From Oscillospiraceae bacterium (GTDB taxonomy: Bacteria; Bacillota_A; Clostridia; Oscillospirales; Ruminococcaceae), in NCBI GenBank assembly GCA_004558145.1, contig SFDQ01000003.1, forward strand, positions 62,001 through 126,000: a stretch of DNA of 64,000 nt, given 5' to 3'. The number at the start of each line of letters is the position of its first letter. The stretch's first letter is position 1. The notes beneath the pieces are model-generated. The model had not been told where the DNA came from, ran no database searches, and worked only from the letters and a program-made list of their open reading frames with translations. Of the stretch, positions 8,760 through 18,179 are shown piece after piece. A program made the position numbers and the translations under genes.

Positions 8760-10151
8760 TCAGCGGTTTTGGATGTACTCGTCGATGGCTTTGGCGGCTT
8801 CCTTGCCCGCGCCCATGGCCAGAATGACGGTGGCCGCGCCTGTCACCGCGTCGCCGCCGGCAAACACGCCCGGCCGGCTGGTGGCGCCAACTTCGTCCGT
8901 CACGATGCAGCCGCGCCGGTCGGTGTCGAGGCCGGGGGTGGTGGAGCGGATGAGGGGATTGGGGCTGGTGCCGATGGCCATGATGACCGTGTCCAGCGGC
9001 AGCTCAAAGCGGCTGCCCAGCTTTTCCACCGGGCGGCGGCGGCCGGAGGCGTCCGGCTCGCCCAGTTCCATCTCCACGCAGGCGATGCCACGCACCCGCT
9101 TGTTCTCGTCGCCCAGCACTTCCACGGGGTTGGTGAGCAGCTTGAAGACGATGCCTTCCTCCTGGGCGTGTTCCACCTCTTCACGGCGGGCGGGCAGTTC
9201 TTCCATGCTGCGGCGGTAGACGATGTACACTTCCTCCGCGCCAAGGCGCTTGGCGCAGCGAGCCGCGTCCATGGCCACGTTGCCGCCGCCCACCACCGCT
9301 ACCTTGCGGCTGTGCTGGATGGGGGTGCGGCTGCCCGGCTGATAGGCCTTCATCAGGTTTACCCGGGTCAGATACTCGTTGGCGGAGTAAACGCCGTTCA
9401 GGCTCTCGCCGGGGATGTTCATGAAACGGGGCAGCCCCGCGCCGGAGGCCACATACACCGCCTCAAAGCCCTCTTCTTCCATCAGCTCGTCCACGGTGAG
9501 CACCTTGCCGATGACCATGTTGGTCTCGATGGAAACGCCCAGCGCCTTGAGCCCGTCAATCTCCTGCTGCACGATGTCCTTGGGAAGGCGGAACTCCGGG
9601 ATGCCGTAGACCAGCACGCCGCCCGCCAGATGCAGGGCTTCGAACACCGTCACGGCATAGCCTTTTTTGGCCAGCTCGCCCGCGGCGGTCAGGCCCGAGG
9701 GGCCGGAGCCGATGATGGCCACCTTGTGGCCGTTGGGGGCAGGCTTTTCGGGGGCGGCGGTGGAGTGGGTGCGGTGCCAGTCGGCGGCAAAGCGCTCCAG
9801 CCGGCCGATGCCCACGCTCTCGCCCTTGATGCCCCGCACGCATTTGCCCTCGCACTGGTTCTCCTGAGGGCACACCCGGCCGCACACCGCGGGCAGGGCG
9901 CTGCTGGCGCTGAGCACCTGATAGGCACCCTCAAAATCCTCTTCCGCGATTTTTTCGATGAACTCGGGGATGTGGATGCCCACCGGGCACCCGGAAACAC
10001 AGGGCATGTTCTTGCAGTGCAGGCAGCGCTTGGCCTCGTTCACCGCCATCTCGGGGGTGTAGCCCAGGGCCACCTCGTCAAAATTCTTATTGCGCACGTC
10101 TGCCGCCTGGCTGGGCATGGGGCAGCGCTTCGGGTCCATATTCCGCTCCAT
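8760..10151 (-). CDS. nfnB: NfnB-type NADPH-dependent oxidoreductase subunit (GltD-like)
   Basis: 463 aa. It has an N-terminal bis-4Fe-4S region (Cys-rich blocks CLHCKNMPCVSGCPVG and CGRVCPQENQCEGKC, about residues 43-110), an FAD-binding GSGPSGL near residue 149, and an NADPH-binding GGGNVAMD near 290. The family covers glutamate synthase small subunit and NfnB of the bifurcating NADH-dependent ferredoxin:NADP+ oxidoreductase. Because the upstream gene encodes an NfnA-like FAD/2Fe-2S subunit and no glutamate synthase large subunit is nearby, NfnB is the better call. Its ATG overlaps the nfnA stop by one base (TGATG), typical of translational coupling. Confidence 0.88.
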   Translation of the reverse strand: MERNMDPKRCPMPSQAADVRNKNFDEVALGYTPEMAVNEAKRCLHCKNMPCVSGCPVGIHIPEFIEKIAEEDFEGAYQVLSASSALPAVCGRVCPQENQCEGKCVRGIKGESVGIGRLERFAADWHRTHSTAAPEKPAPNGHKVAIIGSGPSGLTAAGELAKKGYAVTVFEALHLAGGVLVYGIPEFRLPKDIVQQEIDGLKALGVSIETNMVIGKVLTVDELMEEEGFEAVYVASGAGLPRFMNIPGESLNGVYSANEYLTRVNLMKAYQPGSRTPIQHSRKVAVVGGGNVAMDAARCAKRLGAEEVYIVYRRSMEELPARREEVEHAQEEGIVFKLLTNPVEVLGDENKRVRGIACVEMELGEPDASGRRRPVEKLGSRFELPLDTVIMAIGTSPNPLIRSTTPGLDTDRRGCIVTDEVGATSRPGVFAGGDAVTGAATVILAMGAGKEAAKAIDEYIQNR

Positions 10152-10993
10152 CAGCGCACCTCCTTGTTCAGCAGATTGCAGCTTTCCTCGCGGGCGTGGG
10201 CCTCGAACTCCCGGTACATGCCGCCCCGCTGCAAAGCCTCGTCAAAATCCACCAGATGACCGTCGAAGTCCGGCCCGTCCACACAGGCGAACTTCGTCTG
10301 GCCGCCCACCGTCAGGCGGCAGCCGCCGCACATGCCGGTGCCGTCGATCATGATGGGGTTCATGGAAACGATGGTCTTGACGTTATATTTCTTGGTGGTC
10401 AGGCTGACGAATTTCATCATCACCAGCGGGCCGATGGCGATGACCTCGTCGTAGCCCTCGCCGGCGGCGATGAGCTCTTCCAGGGGCTTGGTCACAACGC
10501 CCTTCTCGCCCCGGCTGCCGTCGTCGGTCATCAGGATGAAGCGGTCGCTCACCGCCTTGAACTCGTCCTCCAGAATGACCAGGTCCTGGCTGCGGAAACC
10601 CGCGATGGTGTGCACCACACAGCCCATCTCGTGCAGCTTCTTTGCCACGGGATAGGCGATGGCGCAGCCCACGCCGCCGCCCACCACGGCCACCTTTTTC
10701 AGGCCTTCCAGCTCGGTGGGACGGCCCAGCGGGCCCACGAAATCGTGCAGTGCATCGCCCACGGCCAGACCGTTCAGCTGCATGGTGCCCGCACCCACCA
10801 CCTGGAAGATGACGGTCACGGTGCCGGCGGCGGGGTCCTGGTCGGCGATGGTCAGCGGGATGCGCTCGGAGTCGGCGCAGGCCCGCAGTATGACGAACTG
10901 CCCCGGCTGGGCTTTCTTTGCGATCAGCGGCGCTTTTACCACCAGTTTGGTCACGGTGGGGTTCAGTTCGCTGCGCTCCACAATGGTAAACAT
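10151..10993 (-). CDS. nfnA: NfnA-type FAD/2Fe-2S subunit of ferredoxin:NADP oxidoreductase
   Basis: 280 aa. Ferredoxin-reductase fold as in dihydroorotate dehydrogenase electron-transfer subunits: FAD-binding barrel at the N-terminus, a GGGVGCAIAYP nucleotide-binding segment near residue 102, and four C-terminal cysteines beginning at MCGGCR (near 223) for a 2Fe-2S cluster. With NfnB it would couple NADH and reduced ferredoxin oxidation to NADPH formation, a common NADPH source in fermenting clostridia. Expressed from the promoter at 11040-11068. Confidence 0.85.
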   Translation of the reverse strand: MFTIVERSELNPTVTKLVVKAPLIAKKAQPGQFVILRACADSERIPLTIADQDPAAGTVTVIFQVVGAGTMQLNGLAVGDALHDFVGPLGRPTELEGLKKVAVVGGGVGCAIAYPVAKKLHEMGCVVHTIAGFRSQDLVILEDEFKAVSDRFILMTDDGSRGEKGVVTKPLEELIAAGEGYDEVIAIGPLVMMKFVSLTTKKYNVKTIVSMNPIMIDGTGMCGGCRLTVGGQTKFACVDGPDFDGHLVDFDEALQRGGMYREFEAHAREESCNLLNKEVR

Positions 10994-11039
10994 GGCTTTC
11001 CCTCTTTCCCTTGTTTGCCCTCTATGGGTACTTCTTTAT

Positions 11040-11068
11040 AGTATAGCGGAAAAGCGCCGCCCGCGCAA
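11040..11068 (-). promoter_or_regulatory. Promoter of nfnAB
   Basis: On the minus strand TTGCGC (11068-11063), 17 bp, TATACT (11045-11040), 47 bp before nfnA. Confidence 0.7.
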
Positions 11069-11092
11069 GGGCCCGACGGCGTCGTTAAAAAG

Positions 11093-11124
11093 AAAACGGC
11101 GGGCCATGCGCCCGCCGTTTTTTT
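11093..11124. terminator. Bidirectional terminator after the XRE gene
   Basis: Perfect 12-bp stem (11093-11104 with 11110-11121), five-base loop, A run on the left and T run on the right. It overlaps the stop of the minus-strand XRE gene and insulates it from nfnAB. Confidence 0.85.
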
Positions 11125-12358
11125 AAAGATTGAGGGAATAGGTGCTCTCACTGCCGCCGTTGTCCAGAATGTGCAGCTGATAGTCGATCTCGGGCCAGCT
11201 GCCGCCCTCGTACTCGTCTTTCCAGGGCTGTTCAAAGGTCTTTGCCTCCAGCGAAAAGCGGAGGTAGAAGGTCACGGTCCCCGAGGGTTCGCTGGGGCCG
11301 TTCTCGCTGCCCGGCTGGATGAAATCGGTATCCAGTGCAAGGTTCAGGACTTCTTCGCCGGCCAGCGTGCCCGTCACCCACGCCTTCACGGGCCACTGAT
11401 AGGGCCGTCCGTCCCTTGCGTAGGACACATCCACGGGGATCTCGTAATCGCCCGCTTCCTGCCGCACGGTATAGGTCTTGGAAAAAGACGTGTGGCTGGC
11501 GCTTTGCACCACGGGGGGCAGCTCCTGGATCTGCATCTCGTACTGGCTGGAAAAGGCGGGCTCGGTGTAAAGCTGCTCCACCTTTGTTTCACCGTCGCGG
11601 ATGAGGCTGACGTTCAGGGTGTAGCTCTCCGCCAGAGGCACCCAGCCCTCGGCAAAGAACACATCTCCCTCGCCCTGCACCGCGTCCAGCGAGAGGCTCT
11701 GTCCGTCGCTCAGCACAAAGGTGAAGCGGAGGGCGCAGTCCTCGGTGATGGTGCGGGGCGTGGCGGAAAGGCTCATCAGCACCTGGCTCTCGGCGGGGGA
11801 GTACTCTTTGACCTGCACGTCCCAGCTGGCCAGCAGGCTCTCGGAGAAGGTGGTCTGCCCCTGGCCGAGGATGCCCGCGCTCAGCTGGCTTTGCAGCGCG
11901 GCAACGGAACCGTCCAGTGTGGCAACGCTGCCCTGCACCGTGCCCAGCTGGTTTCGCAGCGAAGCCAGCTGCCCGTTCTGCCATGCAAGGCCCGCCGCCA
12001 GCGCCAGCACCGCCAGCGCGGCCGGAACGCCCAGCCGGAGCAGGGTGCGCTTTTGCCGCCGGCGGTCGCTCCGGGCCTGCCCCTCCAGCAGGGCCTGAAC
12101 CCCCTCCAAGGAGAGGGGCGCCTGCGGCGGCCCGGCCTCAGGGGTGCTTTGCGCGTCCGTCTTTTCGCCGGTGAGCAGCGCGTCGATGCTCACCCCCAGC
12201 TCTTTTGCCAGCTGATGCAGATTGTCCAGGCTGGGCAGGGTGGCGTCCGCCTCCCATTTGCCGATGGCCTGCCGGCTGACGCCCAGCTTTGCGGCCAGCG
12301 CCTCCTGAGAGAGCCCGGCAGCTTTTCGCAGCGACGCGATGCGGTTGCCCAAGGTCAT
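11123..12358 (-). CDS. Membrane-anchored XRE-family regulator
   Basis: 411 aa from ATG 12358, preceded by AGGAGG. Residues 1-65 are a Cro/C1 helix-turn-helix (LGNRIASLRKAAGLSQEALAAKLGVSRQAIGKWE pattern). Near residue 110 there is a single hydrophobic transmembrane segment, followed by a short coiled coil and about 250 residues that should lie outside the membrane, beta-rich in appearance. This domain order suggests a one-component sensor reading an extracellular cue and acting on DNA from the membrane. The ligand and target are unknown; it is monocistronic. Confidence 0.75.
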   Translation of the reverse strand: MTLGNRIASLRKAAGLSQEALAAKLGVSRQAIGKWEADATLPSLDNLHQLAKELGVSIDALLTGEKTDAQSTPEAGPPQAPLSLEGVQALLEGQARSDRRRQKRTLLRLGVPAALAVLALAAGLAWQNGQLASLRNQLGTVQGSVATLDGSVAALQSQLSAGILGQGQTTFSESLLASWDVQVKEYSPAESQVLMSLSATPRTITEDCALRFTFVLSDGQSLSLDAVQGEGDVFFAEGWVPLAESYTLNVSLIRDGETKVEQLYTEPAFSSQYEMQIQELPPVVQSASHTSFSKTYTVRQEAGDYEIPVDVSYARDGRPYQWPVKAWVTGTLAGEEVLNLALDTDFIQPGSENGPSEPSGTVTFYLRFSLEAKTFEQPWKDEYEGGSWPEIDYQLHILDNGGSESTYSLNL

Positions 12359-12461
12359 AGCGGTGTTCCTCCTTGTGGTTTCTGAACTTATTCTATCAGA
12401 AACGACTCGTTTTCGCCACCAACATGGTTTTCCATTCCCTGCAACCAGCGGTTGCCGGGGC

Positions 12462-12490
12462 AAAAAAAGACCGCCCCGGCGGGGCGGCCT
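12462..12490 (-). terminator. Terminator of thiT
   Basis: Stem 12469-12478 with 12481-12490 followed on the minus strand by seven Ts (A run 12462-12468), just downstream of the thiT stop. Confidence 0.85.
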
Positions 12491-12511
12491 TTGCAAAAAC
12501 GGGATGAGCGC

Positions 12512-13135
12512 TCAGCCCTGGCGGTTGAACAGCTTGGGAGCAACGCTGGCCAGCACCACCATGGCGATCACGGTGAGGATGGTCTCGGGGATCATGTAGG
12601 TGGCGTTGTAGACGGCGCTGTACAGCCAGCACAGGGCGTTCTCGCCCATGTTGGCGATGGCCGCGCCCCAGCCGAAGCCTTCCATCCACTCAAAAGCGGT
12701 CTCGTAGTCCTTCCAGACGATGTAGCCGGAAAGGAAGCTGCACAGATAGCGGCCAAAGCACATGATGACGGTGCTCACGCCAATGCCCAGCGCCAGGGGC
12801 TTTTTGGGCTTGGCCACCAGGCAGGCCAGACCCAGCAGGGTGAAGGCCAGCACATAGTCCAGCAGGATGCAGCCCACCACGGCCCCGAAGGTCTGGCACC
12901 AGGCCAGATTCTTGATGCCCAGCATCAGCTGGATGAGGCTGTGGACGAAGGCGGTCAGCACGCCCCACTTTACGCCGTGGCGGTGGCTCACCAGCAGGAT
13001 GGGCGCCATGCTCACCAGCGTCACCGAGCCGCCCCGGGGCAGCTCGTAGACAGGAATGAAGCCCAGAACGGTGGCCAGGGCCACCATCAGCGCGCATTCC
13101 ACCAGGATGCGGGTCTTGGAGAAGGTTTTGTTCAT
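12512..13135 (-). CDS. thiT: ECF transporter S component for thiamine, ThiT
   Basis: 207 aa with six hydrophobic segments. The N-terminus (RILVECALMVALATVLGFIPVY, residues 9-30) carries the AxxxA helix that S components use to dock on EcfT, and the tail NATYMIPETILTVIAM is typical of ThiT. It binds thiamine in the membrane and uses a shared EcfAA'T module encoded elsewhere. The upstream TPP riboswitch supports the substrate assignment. Confidence 0.93.
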   Translation of the reverse strand: MNKTFSKTRILVECALMVALATVLGFIPVYELPRGGSVTLVSMAPILLVSHRHGVKWGVLTAFVHSLIQLMLGIKNLAWCQTFGAVVGCILLDYVLAFTLLGLACLVAKPKKPLALGIGVSTVIMCFGRYLCSFLSGYIVWKDYETAFEWMEGFGWGAAIANMGENALCWLYSAVYNATYMIPETILTVIAMVVLASVAPKLFNRQG

Positions 13136-13170
13136 ACAGGTTCAGCGACCTTTCAATGGATAGTACATAA

Positions 13171-13207
13171 AAACAAAAACGCCCCCGCGCAAAACTGCAC
13201 AGGGGCG
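13171..13207 (-). terminator. Riboswitch-controlled terminator upstream of thiT
   Basis: In the RNA, CGCCCC (13207-13202) pairs with GGGGCG (13185-13180), with extra inner pairing, followed by a T-rich tail (A run 13171-13179). It lies between the aptamer and the thiT start, so it is the likely expression platform. Confidence 0.75.
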
Positions 13208-13323
13208 CTCGTCAAGCGTCCGATCCTCAAACTTCCTACGCCGGCATTACCCGGATCAGGTTCAAGGTGACCCGAGGCTGCGTTTCGCCTCGATCTCAGC
13301 CGGGTATGGCACCCAGCGCCCCT
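13201..13323 (-). promoter_or_regulatory. TPP (thiamine pyrophosphate) riboswitch
   Basis: The minus-strand RNA carries the conserved CTGAGA (13299-13294), ACCTGATC (13261-13254), TAATGCC and GCGTAGG blocks of the THI-box aptamer in order. An 11-bp perfect helix (13325-13315 with 13209-13199) closes it. Its 3' strand is the same sequence that forms the 5' arm of the downstream terminator, so the two helices exclude each other. Confidence 0.93.
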
Positions 13324-13342
13324 GTTTTTATGTCCGGGGTAA

Positions 13343-13371
13343 AGTATAGCGCCGTGCGAAAAGATTGTCAA
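13343..13371 (-). promoter_or_regulatory. Promoter of the TPP riboswitch-thiT transcript
   Basis: Consensus TTGACA (13371-13366), 17 bp, TATACT (13348-13343), immediately upstream of the aptamer and overlapping the nth stop codon. Confidence 0.85.
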
Positions 13372-14012
13372 GCTTTGGCGGCGGCTTTGCCTGTTTTGCA
13401 GATGTCCCGAAGGCAGCAGGCGGCGCAGTCCGGCTTGCGGGCGTCGCACACCGCCCGCCCGTGCAGCACGAACCGATGGCACAGGTCGTTGCCCTCCTCG
13501 GGAGGCACGATTTTCCACAGGGCCATCTCCACCTTCTTGGGGTCCTTCTCATCCTTCACCAGACCGATGCGGTTGCACAGGCGGATGCAGTGAGTGTCGG
13601 TGACGATGGCGGGCTTGCCGAACACATCGCCCATGATGAGGTTGGCGCTCTTGCGGCCCACGCCGGGCAGGCTCAGCAGGGCGTCGAAGTCGTCCGGCAC
13701 CTTGCAGTCGTATTCGTCCCGCAGCTTGCGCATGCACAGGCTGATGTCCCGCGCCTTGGAGCGGCCCAGCCCGCAGGGCTTCACGATGGCCTCGATGTCC
13801 TCCGGCTCGGCATCGGCCAGCTCCTTCACGCCGGGGTATTTGGCAAACAGGTCCTTCACCACCACGTTCACCCGCGCGTCGGTGCACTGGGCGGCAAGGC
13901 GCACCTCCACCAGCAGCTGCCATGCATGGTCATAGTCCAGCGTGCACTCCGCCAGCGGATAGGCCTGTTTCAGCCGTTCGATCACTTCCAGTGCAAGGGC
14001 CTTTGTGGTCAT
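13368..14012 (-). CDS. nth: Endonuclease III
   Basis: 214 aa from ATG 14012. A bifunctional DNA glycosylase/AP lyase acting on oxidised pyrimidines. The helix-hairpin-helix LPGVGRKSAN contains the catalytic lysine and VTDTH the catalytic aspartate. A C-x6-C-x2-C-x5-C motif at the C-terminus (CDARKPDCAACCLRDIC) ligates the 4Fe-4S cluster. It is transcribed divergently from glyA. Confidence 0.95.
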   Translation of the reverse strand: MTTKALALEVIERLKQAYPLAECTLDYDHAWQLLVEVRLAAQCTDARVNVVVKDLFAKYPGVKELADAEPEDIEAIVKPCGLGRSKARDISLCMRKLRDEYDCKVPDDFDALLSLPGVGRKSANLIMGDVFGKPAIVTDTHCIRLCNRIGLVKDEKDPKKVEMALWKIVPPEEGNDLCHRFVLHGRAVCDARKPDCAACCLRDICKTGKAAAKA

Positions 14013-14043
14013 GATTTCTCCCTCGTTTCCGATGTTTTCCGCC

Positions 14044-14072
14044 ATTATAGCATGAATTCTCACAAAGCGCAA
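14044..14072 (-). promoter_or_regulatory. Promoter of nth
   Basis: Minus strand TTGCGC (14072-14067), 17 bp, TATAAT (14049-14044). Confidence 0.7.
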
Positions 14073-14080
14073 ACCGACCC

Positions 14081-14109
14081 TTGTGCCGGCGGCCCGGCGG
14101 GGGTATAAT
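14081..14109 (+). promoter_or_regulatory. Promoter of glyA
   Basis: TTGTGC (14081-14086), 17 bp of GC-rich spacer, TATAAT (14104-14109); the -35 elements of nth and glyA are only 8 bp apart, back to back. Confidence 0.75.
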
Positions 14110-14163
14110 GATACATATACTGTCCGTCGGGGCAAAAGCACACTGAGAAAAGAGGGGAACTTC

Positions 14164-15417
<1,254 letters not shown>

Positions 15418-15429
15418 AAACGCTGCGTT

Positions 15430-15461
15430 CCCGGCGGCCGGGCCTTCGTTCGGCCGCCGGG
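15430..15461 (+). terminator. Hairpin after glyA, probable partial terminator
   Basis: Stem 15430-15440 with 15451-15461 (11 bp, GC), followed by CTGTTTT. The weak T tract suggests partial read-through into the esterase. Confidence 0.5.
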
Positions 15462-15483
15462 GCTGTTTTGAGGAGAAAAGGCT

Positions 15484-16332
15484 ATGGCTTATATTGAGTG
15501 CAAACTGAAATCCCAGCGGCTGCTCACCACCGTGGGCGTCAAGATTTATCTGCCCTGCGACCTGCCGGTGGAGGTGGGCAACAAGGTGAAGGGCGTGTTC
15601 ACCCTGCTTCATGGCTTCACCAACAGCGGCGACGACTGGATGCAGATGACCGCCGCCCCCCGCTACGCCGCCGACAACGGTCTGGCGCTGGTGGCGCCGG
15701 ACTGCGGCAACTCCTTCTACCAGGACATGACCTACGGCGGGGCCTGGGCGGGCTTCGTCACCGAGGAGCTGCCGGTGCTGCTGCGGGAGATGTTCCACCT
15801 GCCCGCCGAGCGGGAGAAAAACTTCATCGGCGGCCTTTCCATGGGCGGCTACGGCGCGCTGTATCTGGGCCTCAGCCGTCCCGACCTCTATGCCGGCTGC
15901 GCCTCCTTCTCCGGCGCGGTGGATGTGGCCATGATGCTGGAGCACTCCCACATCCCCGGCGTCAAGGAGGTGTTCGAGCCCATCTTCGGGCCGGACCTGC
16001 GCCTGCCGGAGGCCAGCGAAGTCCGGCAGCTGGCGGCCAAGGTGGCCGCTTTGCCCGCCGACCAGCAGCCGAAAATTCTGCTCACCAACGGCTTCCAGGA
16101 CCAGGAGCCCTACTACATCCGCTACCAGAACGACTCGGTGGACGAGTGCCTGCGGGCGCTGCCTCTGGCCCACTACCGCCGCCTGCAGTGGGACGGCGTG
16201 CACGAGTGGAACTTCTGGGACCGCAGCCTCGTCTATGCCATCGACGACTTTGTGAACCCTGGCTATGCGGCCAAAAAGCTGAACGACTGGGCCGCGCCGG
16301 TCACCGAGACGGGAGGTGCCCCCCGTGGCTGA
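15484..16332 (+). CDS. Putative alpha/beta-hydrolase esterase (EstA/S-formylglutathione hydrolase type)
   Basis: 282 aa, start with AGGAG 9 bp upstream. The nucleophile elbow GLSMGGYG (Ser near residue 121) and the oxyanion-side LLHGFTNSGDDW are clear, with the catalytic His in the VHEWNFWD motif near the C-terminus. This is the PF00756 family, which includes tributyrin esterases and acetyl-xylan esterases. No signal peptide, so it is cytoplasmic. It overlaps the rarA start by 8 bp. Confidence 0.85.
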   Translation: MAYIECKLKSQRLLTTVGVKIYLPCDLPVEVGNKVKGVFTLLHGFTNSGDDWMQMTAAPRYAADNGLALVAPDCGNSFYQDMTYGGAWAGFVTEELPVLLREMFHLPAEREKNFIGGLSMGGYGALYLGLSRPDLYAGCASFSGAVDVAMMLEHSHIPGVKEVFEPIFGPDLRLPEASEVRQLAAKVAALPADQQPKILLTNGFQDQEPYYIRYQNDSVDECLRALPLAHYRRLQWDGVHEWNFWDRSLVYAIDDFVNPGYAAKKLNDWAAPVTETGGAPRG

Positions 16333-17614
16333 ACCGCTGGCCCAGCGCCTGCGACCCCGCACCCTCGGCCAGGTGTGGGGACAGAAGCATCTGCTGGGGG
16401 AGGGGTGCGTGTTCCGCCGCGCCATCGAGAGCGGAACGGTGCCCAACATGATCTTCTATGGCCCGCCGGGAGTGGGCAAGACCACCGTGGCCCGCATCAT
16501 CGCGGAACAGAGCGGCATGCGGCTGCACAAACTCAACGGCACCTCCGCCTCCACCGGGGACATCAAGGCCGTGCTGGCGGAGATCGGCACCCTGCAGAGC
16601 CAGGGCGGCCTGCTGCTCTATCTGGACGAGATACAGTACCTGAACAAAAAGCAGCAGCAGAGCCTGCTGGAGTGCATTGAGGACGGCACCGTCACCCTCA
16701 TCGCCTCCACCACTGAGAACCCCTATTTCTACATATACAACGCGCTGCTCAGCCGGTGCGCCGTGTTTGAATTCAAATCCCTCACTCCCGCCGACGTGGC
16801 CGACGGCCTGCGCAGCGCGGCCCAGCGCCTCTCCGAGATGGACGGCGCGCCCCTGGCGGTGGATGAGGAAGCCCTGGACATCCTGGCCCACGGCTGCGGC
16901 GGCGACATGCGCAAGGCGCTGGGCTGCCTGGAGCTGGCGGCCGCCGCGGCGCCCGCCGATTCGGATGGTGTGCGCCGGGTGGACGGGGAGATGGCCCGTC
17001 AGGTCACCGGGCGCACCGCCATGCGGTACGACAAAAACGGCGACGACCACTACGACATCCTCTCCGCCTATCAGAAATCCATGCGCGGCTCCGACCCGGA
17101 CGCGGCGCTGCACTATCTGGCCCGCCTGCTGGAAGCGGGGGACCTGGTGAGCGCCTGCCGGCGGCTGATGGTCTGCGCCTGCGAGGACGTGGGCCTTGCC
17201 TGGCCCCAGATCATTCCCATCGTCAAGGCGGCGGTGGACGCCGCCACCATGCTGGGCCTGCCGGAAGGACGCATCCCTCTGGCGGACGCGGTCATCCTGG
17301 TGGCCACCGCGCCCAAGTCCAACAGCGGTGAGGCGGGCATCAACGCCGCCATGGCCGACCTGCAGAAGGGCCGCAGCGGTCCCATCCCGCGCCAGTTGCA
17401 GAACAAGCACTTTGACGGCGAGGACGCGGCGGTGAAGGGCCAGCACTACAAATACCCCCACGCCTATCCCGGCAGCTGGGTGGCCCAGCAGTACCTGCCC
17501 GATGCGCTGGTGGGCACCCAATACTACCACTGGGGCGAAAACAAGACCGAGCAGGCGGCCAAAGCCTATTGGCAGCGGGTCAAGGGCCAGCAGGGAAGCG
17601 GCGAAGAAAGCTGA
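16325..17614 (+). CDS. rarA: Replication-associated recombination protein A (RarA/MgsA) AAA+ ATPase
   Basis: 429 aa. The start is GTG 16325, eight bases after GGGAGG; the upstream GTG 16316 is inside that site. Walker A GPPGVGKTT near residue 46, Walker B LLYLDEIQYL near 100, sensor STTENPYF, then the C-terminal tetramerisation domain with the YKYPHAYPGSWVAQQYLP block. RarA acts at stalled forks with clamp-loader-like architecture. Translationally coupled to the esterase. Confidence 0.95.
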   Translation: MAEPLAQRLRPRTLGQVWGQKHLLGEGCVFRRAIESGTVPNMIFYGPPGVGKTTVARIIAEQSGMRLHKLNGTSASTGDIKAVLAEIGTLQSQGGLLLYLDEIQYLNKKQQQSLLECIEDGTVTLIASTTENPYFYIYNALLSRCAVFEFKSLTPADVADGLRSAAQRLSEMDGAPLAVDEEALDILAHGCGGDMRKALGCLELAAAAAPADSDGVRRVDGEMARQVTGRTAMRYDKNGDDHYDILSAYQKSMRGSDPDAALHYLARLLEAGDLVSACRRLMVCACEDVGLAWPQIIPIVKAAVDAATMLGLPEGRIPLADAVILVATAPKSNSGEAGINAAMADLQKGRSGPIPRQLQNKHFDGEDAAVKGQHYKYPHAYPGSWVAQQYLPDALVGTQYYHWGENKTEQAAKAYWQRVKGQQGSGEES

Positions 17615-17626
17615 AACCAAGCGCCC

Positions 17627-17660
17627 TTGACAAAATATGTGAAAACAATTACTATTATAA
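17627..17660 (+). promoter_or_regulatory. perR promoter with candidate PerR box
   Basis: TTGACA (17627-17632), 17 bp, TACTAT (17650-17655). The 15-mer 17646-17660 matches the right half of the PerR box (ATTATAA) perfectly and the left half poorly, and overlaps the -10, which would allow autorepression. Confidence 0.55.
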
Positions 17661-17724
17661 AAAACATGACCATGCACCGCGCGGCGGGGGAGCCGCGGCG
17701 GGCGAGAACAGGAGGGAAAGGACC

Positions 17725-18108
17725 ATGCGCTATTCACGGCAGCGGGAGCTGGTGATGCGACAGGTGCAGAGCCGCTGCGATCACCCCACCGCCGACGAGA
17801 TCTATACCGCCGTGCGGGACGACTGCCCCGGCCTGAGCCTGGGCACGGTGTATCGCAACCTGAACGGCCTTGTGGAGGCCGGGCGTGTGCGCCGGGTGAG
17901 CGTTCCCGGTCAGGCTGACCGGTTTGACCGCACCCTGGCCGATCACGACCATATGTTCTGCACCCGGTGCGGCCGGGTGGAGGACGTTCAGCTGGACAAA
18001 ACGCCGCTGGACGAGATGATCGCCAGCCGGCCGGAACTTGCCATCGAGGGCTATGCGCTCACCCTGTATGGGGTGTGCAGCGCCTGCCGCGAGGCGAGCG
18101 GTTCCTGA
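17725..18108 (+). CDS. perR: PerR-type peroxide-sensing Fur-family repressor
   Basis: 127 aa from ATG 17725 (AGGAGGGAAAGG upstream). N-terminal winged helix with GLSLGTVYRNLNGLVEAG. The regulatory metal site can be matched to Bacillus PerR: H20, D68, H74, H76 and D87; the structural zinc site is C79, C82, C118 and C121. Peroxide oxidation of the His ligands releases the protein from DNA in this family. The complete ligand set makes PerR more likely than Fur or Zur. Confidence 0.88.
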   Translation: MRYSRQRELVMRQVQSRCDHPTADEIYTAVRDDCPGLSLGTVYRNLNGLVEAGRVRRVSVPGQADRFDRTLADHDHMFCTRCGRVEDVQLDKTPLDEMIASRPELAIEGYALTLYGVCSACREASGS

Positions 18109-18117
18109 CGCATAAAG

Positions 18118-18157
18118 AAATCCCCGCCTGTTTGTTTTGGCAAACAGGCGGGGATTT
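18118..18157. terminator. Bidirectional terminator between perR and ridA
   Basis: Perfect 17-bp stem (18118-18134 with 18141-18157), six-base loop, T tract on the plus side and A-rich flank for the minus side. Confidence 0.95.
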
Positions 18158-18179
18158 TCTATGTCCGAAACAGTCTGGC

